The translations under genes were made by a program, and so were the position numbers. DNA of 64,000 nucleotides. Source: Streptomyces sp. NRRL F-525. Its GTDB lineage: Bacteria; Actinomycetota; Actinomycetes; Streptomycetales; Streptomycetaceae. The notes beneath the pieces were generated by a model, which was given only the letters and a program-made list of their open reading frames with translations, did not search any database and was not told the DNA's origin. The stretch lies in NCBI RefSeq assembly GCF_000716605.1, contig NZ_JNXE01000010.1, forward strand, positions 177,357 through 241,356. Reading direction: 5' to 3'. Below, one piece after another: positions 58,327 through 64,000 of the stretch; the first letter of the stretch is position 1, and every line of letters begins with the position of its first letter.

Positions 58327-59627
58327 GCGCAGGTTCTGCCATCGGGCTGGCGGCGGCGCCGCTGGCGGTGGGCGCCGTCCTCGGATACGCCGCGGGCGCG
58401 GTTGTTTCGCTCGCCCTGACGTCGGGGTTGACCGCCGTCGGCTCCGCTCTCGAACGGCGCCAGGCGCACTGGGAGCGCGAGCGGTGCGCGGAGGCGGTGT
58501 GGGAGGACGCCGTGGCCGACGTACTCACCCGCAACGCCAGGATCGAGGTGACGAAGGCCGCGCTCACCGCGTACGGCCGACCCGCTGGCATACTGCCGGA
58601 GCCACTGGTGCTGTTCCGGCAGCAGATCCAGGAGCTGCAGGCCTGGTCCGGCGCCGCGGACCTGGCTCTCGCCGCGGCGGAGAGTCAACTGCTGGACCAG
58701 GACGCGCTGCGCGCGGCGGCCTGGTTGTCGACGGGATCGCCGGTCGGTGAACGGCCGACGCGGGCAGCACCGGGCCCGGTCACGGGGTCCGCCCGCGAGC
58801 GCCGCGAGACCGCACAGGCGCCCGCCCCGGACCGTTTCGGCCCCGAACGGGAAGCCGCCGCACGGGCGTTGCGCCGCCTGACACCGGCGGTCTCGCACGA
58901 TGAACGTCTACGGATCACGGCGGCGGCCGCGCGCGTGGGCGCCGCCGCCTCGCCGATCGAAGCCCGCAACAGACTCGACGACCTGCGCTCCCGCGTCGAC
59001 GGCGCACGCTCCGCCGCCGACCGGCGGATGGCGGACGCACGGGCCGCGGCCGCTTTTCTGCAGGTACTAGGTCATGTCCAGGATGAGACGGCCGCTCCCT
59101 TACGGGAGACGCTGCTGGCGGTCGTGCGCGCGCAGCGCCCGCTGGAACCGGGCGTACGCGACGAAGCTCTGCGTTGGGCGGAGACGGTGCGCGACGCAGC
59201 GGAGCGGCACCATGTACGGCAGGTGCTGTTGGAGTCGCTGCAGGAGATGGGGTACGAGCTGTGCGGGGACTTCACCACCGTCACTGTCGAACAGGGCGCG
59301 TTTGCCGTCTCTCACGCGTCCTGGCGCGAGCACGAGGTCCGTATGGTCTTCGACAACACCGAGCGGGAGCTGCGGGCCGTAGTGGTGCGGACCGGGGGAG
59401 CGCAGGGACTGAGTGGCAAGCGCGCCGACCTGGAGCGCGAGGAGCAGTGGTGCGGCACCTTAGAGGATCTGCAGGCCCAACTGGCAGATCGGGGCGTCAG
59501 CGTTGACGTCCACTCGCTCACCGACCCCGGCTCCCGTCCGACCCCTGTGACGAGCGGCCTGGGGACCGGCGACGAGGAACAGCGGCGCGCCGGGACCGCT
59601 CCGCAGACTGAGCAGCGGGGGCAGTGA
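58323..59627 (+). CDS. Membrane/helical protein of unknown function
   Basis: The 434-residue protein (ATGA overlap with the kinase stop) begins with two glycine/alanine-rich hydrophobic stretches (GLAAAPLAVGAVLGYAAG; VVSLALTSGLTAVGSALE), then long charged helices with heptad-like patterns (RRQAHWERERCAEAVWEDAV; RNRLDDLRSRVDGARSAADR) and, at about 310-400, an alpha/beta domain (QEMGYELCGDFTTVTVEQGA; REHEVRMVFDNTERELRAVV). It resembles no family I can name. A scaffold that places the kinase and partners at the membrane is one possibility. Confidence 0.65.
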   Translation: MSAGSAIGLAAAPLAVGAVLGYAAGAVVSLALTSGLTAVGSALERRQAHWERERCAEAVWEDAVADVLTRNARIEVTKAALTAYGRPAGILPEPLVLFRQQIQELQAWSGAADLALAAAESQLLDQDALRAAAWLSTGSPVGERPTRAAPGPVTGSARERRETAQAPAPDRFGPEREAAARALRRLTPAVSHDERLRITAAAARVGAAASPIEARNRLDDLRSRVDGARSAADRRMADARAAAAFLQVLGHVQDETAAPLRETLLAVVRAQRPLEPGVRDEALRWAETVRDAAERHHVRQVLLESLQEMGYELCGDFTTVTVEQGAFAVSHASWREHEVRMVFDNTERELRAVVVRTGGAQGLSGKRADLEREEQWCGTLEDLQAQLADRGVSVDVHSLTDPGSRPTPVTSGLGTGDEEQRRAGTAPQTEQRGQ

Positions 59628-59628
59628 C

Positions 59629-60285
59629 ATGACGAAACTTGCGATCAACAGGTTGCACTACCCCGTCACCGTGCTCGGGCACGGCGTACGGGCCGGCATA
59701 TGGATCCAGGGATGCACGCTGGCCTGCCCCGGATGCATGTCGCGGGACACCTGGGCACCGCGGCCGGACACGGAGGTGGACGTCGAGACCGTGCTCACCT
59801 GGATACGCCGACTCCCCGGCCCGCTGGACGGCGTCACCGTCTCGGGCGGTGAACCCTTCCAGCAGCCCGGCCCGCTTGCCGAACTCCTGCACGGCTTGTC
59901 GGAGTTGACCTCTGATGACGGGGCCCGGCGCGACCTGCTGGTCTTCTCCGGCTATGCGTGGCCCCGGTTGAGGGACGGGTCTGCGCATCAGCCGGCGCTG
60001 GCCTTGTGCGACGCGGTCGTCGCCGGACCCTACGTGGCCCGCCGCAACACCGGCAGCCCATTGCGGGGTTCCGACAACCAAGAGGTCGTACCGCTGACGC
60101 CGCTGGGCCGCGAACGATACGGCGCCGAGGCGCTCGCCAGGTACGGCGAACGCCGTCTCCAGGTGATGACGAACGGCGGCGACCTACGCATCATCGGCAT
60201 CCCGCACCGAACAGACCTGGCCCGATGGCGCACCGCCTCCGAGGCCGGGGGCGTGACATGGGAGGGAACCACGTGGACCGCCTGA
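59629..60285 (+). CDS. NrdG-like radical SAM activating enzyme
   Basis: The 218-residue protein has the short activase form: C29-x3-C33-x2-C36 in IQGCTLACPGCMS binds the 4Fe-4S cluster, VSGGEPFQQ binds SAM, and LVFSGYAW follows as in anaerobic ribonucleotide reductase activases. Normally such an enzyme makes a glycyl radical on a partner (NrdD, pyruvate formate lyase), but no glycyl radical enzyme is encoded nearby. Its role in an operon with a CHAT protease and a kinase is therefore unexplained. It begins 1 bp after the preceding stop. Confidence 0.87.
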   Translation: MTKLAINRLHYPVTVLGHGVRAGIWIQGCTLACPGCMSRDTWAPRPDTEVDVETVLTWIRRLPGPLDGVTVSGGEPFQQPGPLAELLHGLSELTSDDGARRDLLVFSGYAWPRLRDGSAHQPALALCDAVVAGPYVARRNTGSPLRGSDNQEVVPLTPLGRERYGAEALARYGERRLQVMTNGGDLRIIGIPHRTDLARWRTASEAGGVTWEGTTWTA

Positions 60286-60941
60286 TCTGCACGGTCTGCG
60301 ACGCGGAGGTGGGCGCGGACGAAGTGGTCTGCCCCGAGTGCCGGGCAGTGCTCACCACGGAGAGCGCGGTACGTGTCGTCGCTGCCGAGCCCACCACTGA
60401 GGACGCACCGCATGCCATCACTGCCGACACCACTCCCACCCCGCCCGTCGTGGCACCGCAAGATCCCGGTGCCACGCCCGCGCCACTGGAACGGACGACG
60501 TGCCCGCACTGCCGGGCGCCCGTCACGACGGCCGATCTGATCTGCATGGCCTGCCTGCGTGAGCTCCCCTCCGACTGCCCAGACGCACCTCGCGACGAGG
60601 CACTACGCACCACCCTGGAACGCGACGCGATAATGCTCCGGCTGAGCTTCACCACCGGAGAGATCGTCGTCCGGCCCGGCCAGCAGATCGTCCTGGGCCG
60701 CGACCCCCGCCACACGGCCACGGCTGCACGATTCGCCCCCTTCGACAACGTCTCTCGCACGCACGCCACAGTGGGCCTGACCACCGACGGTGCCGCCTGG
60801 CTCCGCGACGAGAATTCCGCCAACGGCACCTGGGCCGACGAAGAACCCGTACCGGCCGGCCAGACCCGACCGCTCCGCGACGGCTGCGTGATCCGGCTGG
60901 CCTCCAATGTCACCGCACGCGTCCAGCTGCCTAACGCCTGA
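60273..60941 (+). CDS. Zinc-ribbon / FHA-domain protein
   Basis: The 222-residue protein starts at the GTG 60273, 7 nt after GGAGG, and overlaps the radical SAM gene by 13 bp. Two zinc ribbons come first (C6-x2-C9...C20-x2-C23; then CPHC...CMAC at about 74-94). The FHA domain follows from about residue 120: IVLGRDPRHT, the phosphothreonine-binding SRTHATV, and RDENSANGTW. FHA domains read phosphothreonine, so it is the obvious reader for the kinase at 56038. It closes the operon. Confidence 0.9.
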   Translation: MDRLICTVCDAEVGADEVVCPECRAVLTTESAVRVVAAEPTTEDAPHAITADTTPTPPVVAPQDPGATPAPLERTTCPHCRAPVTTADLICMACLRELPSDCPDAPRDEALRTTLERDAIMLRLSFTTGEIVVRPGQQIVLGRDPRHTATAARFAPFDNVSRTHATVGLTTDGAAWLRDENSANGTWADEEPVPAGQTRPLRDGCVIRLASNVTARVQLPNA

Positions 60942-61033
60942 TCCACGACCGCTGTTGATCAATGTCCGTGGGTGAAGAGCCCGTCGCAGATGACGGCGGG
61001 GCCGTTGTCAGTGGGGCGCCGTACGCTCAAAAC

Positions 61034-62380
61034 ATGACCTACAGCGTCTGGCACAGGGGCTATGGCATCGCACTCAACCTGACTGAAGAAGACCTTGGAC
61101 ACCCTGAGTATCCGAACCTGCTCGATGAGATCTACCGGAGTTACCAGCCCGATCTTCTGTACTGTCTGGAAGCTCATGAACGCGACGGGTTCCTCTGCCC
61201 AGGCTTCATGACGATCCGGAAGGTGAACGGCCGTCCTCATGCCATGCATGTGTCGAAGGGGGAACGTGCCGAGACCGAAACCGAAAGCGATCTCCACAAG
61301 GCACTCAAGGAGTACACGGCCAAAGCGGCCGAACAGGAAGGCTTCCGGGCGATTCGCGAGGACCGACCCAGGCACGGCAGACGCCGTACAGACGTGACGG
61401 TGGAAGGCGACGGAGGGCGGCGGCTCGGGTACGAGATCCAGCTCTCGGCGATTGCGACTGGCACTGTCGACCAGCGCACCCGCATCGCGCGTGAGGACGG
61501 GCTCACGCCATTGTGGCTGGTCAACAACGAGAACGCCATCCCCATCGACCGTGCTCCATGGGCCCGCCTCAACGTCCAGAGGTGGCGGGACGTGACGGAT
61601 CGAGCTGCCCTTCCGGTACGAGGCGGAGTCAAACGGCTTCGCATGTCGGCATGCGATTGGGATAGCCCTGTGCCCTGCCCACAGCGGGGACACGGACGGT
61701 GCGGCGGACGCCACGGACTCTGGGAGCCCACCCAGGGCCTCTACTACGACGAGGTCATCAGGCGAACCGCCACCGGTGAACTCGTTCCGCTGTACATGCC
61801 GCATTCCAGTGGCCGCCGGGGATGGCACATGTGGGTTACACCGGTGGACAAGGGTGAGTTCCTCCAGGGTCGCCCCGAGCCGCTTCCTGGTCAGTCGACG
61901 GCAGGTGCCACGAGTCGAGACGCTCTTCCCTTGGAATCGCAACCGGTCGACTGGAGATGTCACTACGGCGAAGAGACGGGAATTCGTGCCGAGCTGAACC
62001 GGGCCCGTGACGACGAAATGCCGATCGACGCGTCTCTGTGGCACTCGGATGTCGGGGCACCCGAGTTTTCCCTCTCGTACGTAGTGGACGCGTTCGTCAT
62101 TCCCGGGGATCTCGTCGCCGCCCGGCGGACATTTACCCAAGCACTCGCCCACTGCGAAGACATCACAGCGGGCCTTCCCAGCGGCGCGGAGATCGCGGCA
62201 GGACGCGCAGAGATCACCGAAGAGCAGCGGAATCGGCTTTGGGAGGCGCGTGAGCGGTGCCGTCGTTTGGTGGGGGAGATGCATGACCACTCATGGTGGG
62301 ACTTGGCAGGTGATCGGCATGCGGCGCGTGAAGCGCTCCTTGCCGCCGCAAGCCGTGACCTTCCAGTGAGTCCCGCATGA
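61034..62380 (+). CDS. CoiA-like competence/nuclease-fold protein
   Basis: The 448-residue protein (ATG 61034) has the features of CoiA-type proteins: an ETESDLHKALKEY helix (residues 82-94), then a PD-(D/E)xK nuclease core with D120 in RRTDVTVEG and E134-x-Q136 in GYEIQLSAI. This could cut or bind DNA. No ribosome site precedes the ATG; TACGCT (61022-61027) sits 6 bp upstream as a -10 for a leaderless mRNA, so the gene has its own promoter, 92 bp after the FHA gene. The second half has DWRCHYG and two cysteine-rich spots (CPQRGHGRCGGRHG) that may bind zinc. Its stop lies in the right direct repeat. Confidence 0.72.
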   Translation: MTYSVWHRGYGIALNLTEEDLGHPEYPNLLDEIYRSYQPDLLYCLEAHERDGFLCPGFMTIRKVNGRPHAMHVSKGERAETETESDLHKALKEYTAKAAEQEGFRAIREDRPRHGRRRTDVTVEGDGGRRLGYEIQLSAIATGTVDQRTRIAREDGLTPLWLVNNENAIPIDRAPWARLNVQRWRDVTDRAALPVRGGVKRLRMSACDWDSPVPCPQRGHGRCGGRHGLWEPTQGLYYDEVIRRTATGELVPLYMPHSSGRRGWHMWVTPVDKGEFLQGRPEPLPGQSTAGATSRDALPLESQPVDWRCHYGEETGIRAELNRARDDEMPIDASLWHSDVGAPEFSLSYVVDAFVIPGDLVAARRTFTQALAHCEDITAGLPSGAEIAAGRAEITEEQRNRLWEARERCRRLVGEMHDHSWWDLAGDRHAAREALLAAASRDLPVSPA

Positions 62381-62397
62381 CTCATGCAGTGGCTGTC
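62368..62397 (+). repeat. Right 30-bp imperfect direct repeat of the island
   Basis: GAGTCCCGCATG followed by ACTCATGCAGTGGCTGTC matches the left repeat (49598-49627) at 24 of 30 positions. It covers the last codons and stop of the CoiA-like gene. Confidence 0.6.
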
Positions 62398-62561
62398 GCT
62401 CGCGGGGACGCCGTGTGCCTCCTAATCCGGGCCGACGCGGTGTGGGCCAGGGGATCGATATTCCGTGGCGCCCGATGGCGCACGCCCCTATGGTGAGTGC
62501 GAACCAAGCGGTGGCCGGTGGCTGGCGCTGTCGACTGAGTAAAGAGTGGGAGGTGTGACCG

Positions 62562-62633
62562 ATGACTGTCTCTGTGATGGGCGCTGCCCGCATCTGGAAG
62601 TTCATCAAGTCCACTCCCGTGGCCTCCGGCTGA
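62562..62633 (+). CDS. Conserved 23-residue upstream ORF, copy 2 (before intact rsgA)
   Basis: ATG at 62562 follows GGGAGG by 9 nt, with the same flanking bases as copy 1 (GTGGGAGGTGTGACCG). The peptide MTVSVMGAARIWKFIKSTPV plus three residues ends at TGA 62631-62633. Same length, same stop and strong ribosome site in two diverged copies argue that it is translated. Confidence 0.62.
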   Translation: MTVSVMGAARIWKFIKSTPVASG

Positions 62634-62677
62634 CCTCTCTGTTCTTCTCCCGCGTCTGTGTGCGCGGTGCCGGGGCC

Positions 62678-62692
62678 ACCCTTGTGAAGGGT
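62678..62692 (+). promoter_or_regulatory. Hairpin covering the rsgA ribosome site
   Basis: ACCCTT-GTG-AAGGGT forms a 6-bp stem over AAGGG, the ribosome site for the TTG at 62699. The stem is kept in copy 1 with one fewer pair. Translation of the upstream ORF might open it. Confidence 0.52.
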
Positions 62693-62698
62693 CACCCC

Positions 62699-63868
62699 TT
62701 GTCTTTCTCCTCTCTACCTGGTTCGTTCTCGTCGTCCTCTTCCGCGCATCCGCTGCAGCCGTACGGCTGGGACGCGGGCTGGGAGACCGAGTTCGCCCCG
62801 TTCGCCGGGCAGGGTCTGCTGCCCGGCCGTGTCGTACGGGTCGACCGCGGCCTGTGCGACGTCATCACCCCAGTCGGCACCGTCCGTGCCGACACCGAGT
62901 TCGTTGTCCCCCGTGACCCGATGAAGGTCGTGTGCACAGGGGACTGGGTCGCCGTAGATCCCGAAGGCAGCAACCCGCGTTACGTGCGGACGCTCCTGCC
63001 TCGCCGTACCGCCTTCGTGCGCTCGACCTCGTCGAAGCGTTCCGAGGGCCAGGTGCTGGCCACTAACATCGATCACGTCGTCATCTGTGTGTCGCTCGCG
63101 GCCGAATTGGACCTCGGGCGGATCGAGCGGTTCCTGGCCTTGGCCATGTCCTGCTCCACTGGCGAGGCACTGCTGCATAACGCGGCGGACTCCTGGGAGT
63201 CCGGCGCCCGGCCCGTGGTCGTGCTGACCAAGGCCGATCTCGTGCCGGACGCGGTGACGTTGTCGTATCTCGTCCAGGACGTGGAGACGACGGCGCCCGG
63301 TGTGCCGGTGCTGGCCGTCAGCGCCGAGACCGGGGACGGGATCGACGTGCTCGCCGCGGTCGCCGCCGGCGGTACCTCCGTGCTGCTCGGGCAGTCCGGT
63401 GCGGGCAAGTCGACGCTCGCGAACGCGTTGATCGGCGCGGACGTGATGGGCGTCCAGGCGACGCGTGACGTCGACGGCAAGGGCCGGCATACGACCACCA
63501 CGCGCAACCTGCTCGCTCTGCCCGGCGGCGGGGTGCTGATCGACACCCCCGGACTGCGCGGGGTGGGGTTGTGGGACGCGCAGACCGGGGTCGGGCAGGT
63601 CTTCGCCGAGATCGAGGAACTCGCCGGGCAGTGCCGGTTCCACGACTGTGCCCACACCGCCGAACCCGGTTGCGCGGTGCTCGCCGCCCTCGACTCCGGT
63701 GACCTTCCCGAGCGCCGGCTCGACAGTTACCGCAAGCTCATGCGCGAGAACCAGTGGATCGTCGCCAAGACCGACGCCCGCGCCCGCGCCGAACTGCGCC
63801 GCGACTGGAAGCGGAAGGGGGCGGAGGGGAAGGCGGCGATGGAGGCGAAGCGGGGGCGCTGGGCGTAG
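62699..63868 (+). CDS. rsgA: Ribosome small-subunit-dependent GTPase A, complete copy with a 16-residue insertion
   Basis: The 389-residue protein starts at a TTG (62699) 7 nt after AAGGG. It has the OB-fold domain, a circularly permuted GTPase domain (G4-like LTKADLV, G1 GQSGAGKST, G3 DTPGLRG) and the zinc knuckle CRFHDCAHTAEPGC. RsgA binds the 30S subunit late in assembly and hydrolyses GTP. Compared with copy 1 and the usual Streptomyces sequence it has an extra in-frame 48 bp (63146-63193, MSCSTGEALLHNAADS) just before WESG, exactly where copy 1 is broken. This copy is the only one that could supply activity within the window. Confidence 0.93.
   Translation: MSFSSLPGSFSSSSSAHPLQPYGWDAGWETEFAPFAGQGLLPGRVVRVDRGLCDVITPVGTVRADTEFVVPRDPMKVVCTGDWVAVDPEGSNPRYVRTLLPRRTAFVRSTSSKRSEGQVLATNIDHVVICVSLAAELDLGRIERFLALAMSCSTGEALLHNAADSWESGARPVVVLTKADLVPDAVTLSYLVQDVETTAPGVPVLAVSAETGDGIDVLAAVAAGGTSVLLGQSGAGKSTLANALIGADVMGVQATRDVDGKGRHTTTTRNLLALPGGGVLIDTPGLRGVGLWDAQTGVGQVFAEIEELAGQCRFHDCAHTAEPGCAVLAALDSGDLPERRLDSYRKLMRENQWIVAKTDARARAELRRDWKRKGAEGKAAMEAKRGRWA
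63146..63202 (+). other. 48-bp in-frame insertion in rsgA with inverted repeat at its edge
   Basis: 63146-63193 separates the codons for LALA and WESG that are adjacent in the fragment at 49178. Its right edge forms GGACTCC-TG-GGAGTCC (63187-63202), 7-bp inverted arms, one of which is the rsgA WESG sequence. Read in reverse, CTGCAT and GGACTCC in the insert resemble the island's direct repeat. Confidence 0.6.
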
Positions 63869-64000
63869 GTGGCGTAGGGGGGCGGGGCTGGTGAGTCGGC
63901 GACCCGTGTCGACCCACCGGCAGGGGTGAGGGGCTCGGGCGCCTGGTCCGGATCCCCCCGCCCGTTCAGAGGCGCTCTGGACGTCCCCGTGCCCGACCGC
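63869..64000. other. Right window edge, no gene recognised
   Basis: After the rsgA stop the remaining 132 bp carry no supported start or domain. A gene entering from the right on either strand cannot be excluded. Confidence 0.4.

Overview
The window is high-GC actinobacterial DNA, almost certainly Streptomyces. Evidence: GTG/TTG starts, very strong third-position G/C, an alditol oxidase of the S. coelicolor AldO type, sugar ABC transporters without their own ATPase, a LAxTG sortase substrate, and two copies of an interspersed repeat (around GCGCAGTTCCCCGCGCCCCT) that I know from Streptomyces intergenic regions. No tRNA, rRNA, CRISPR array, integrase or complete insertion sequence was seen.

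Region 1 (1-17.3 kb) is a plant cell-wall locus. A partial hydroxyacid dehydrogenase, an esterase, a LacI regulator with paired operators, a homocysteine methyltransferase and an aminoglycoside phosphotransferase-fold protein lead into secreted pectin and arabinogalactan enzymes. These are a GH43 exo-galactanase-like protein with a ricin-type lectin, a pectinesterase, a PL4 rhamnogalacturonan lyase, a CE12-type acetylesterase and a DUF2264 protein. A beta-helix surface protein and an unknown exported protein flank them. Region 2 (17.5-27.2 kb) holds mixed regulators and transporters: Nudix, cupin, a membrane toroid protein, TetR/YhgE, ArsR/MFS, ECF sigma/PASTA, and TetR/metallo-beta-lactamase fold. 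Region 3 (27.2-37.8 kb) is a galactan/galactoside catabolic unit: an operon of binding protein, two permeases, GH2 beta-galactosidase and MFS transporter, next to an operon of ROK regulator and secreted GH30 endo-1,6-galactanase. Both predicted promoters share a 14-nt block over the -35. Together with region 1 this suggests a path from outside polysaccharide cleavage to uptake and cytoplasmic hydrolysis.

Region 4 (37.8-48.9 kb) has a TetR/membrane protein/alditol oxidase operon, a flavin split-barrel protein, a radical SAM protein with a non-canonical cysteine spacing, a sigma-like/zinc-finger/CBM2 fusion membrane protein, an eCIS-core (DUF4157) protein with a degenerate protease motif, a LAxTG surface protein and a broken short-chain dehydrogenase.

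Region 5 (49.0-63.9 kb) is the most unusual part. A 5' fragment of rsgA, with a 23-codon upstream ORF, ends abruptly. About 12.8 kb follow, and then a complete but diverged rsgA with the same upstream ORF. The insert is edged by a 30-bp imperfect direct repeat. It encodes one tight, mostly overlapping operon: TPR-CHAT protease, DUF6338 membrane protein, a 71-aa charged protein, a ClpB-like AAA+ ATPase with a dead first domain, a membrane Ser/Thr kinase, a membrane/helical protein, an NrdG-like radical SAM enzyme and a zinc-ribbon/FHA protein. A CoiA-like nuclease gene follows from its own start. I read this as a candidate multi-component conflict or signalling system that I cannot match to a named one.
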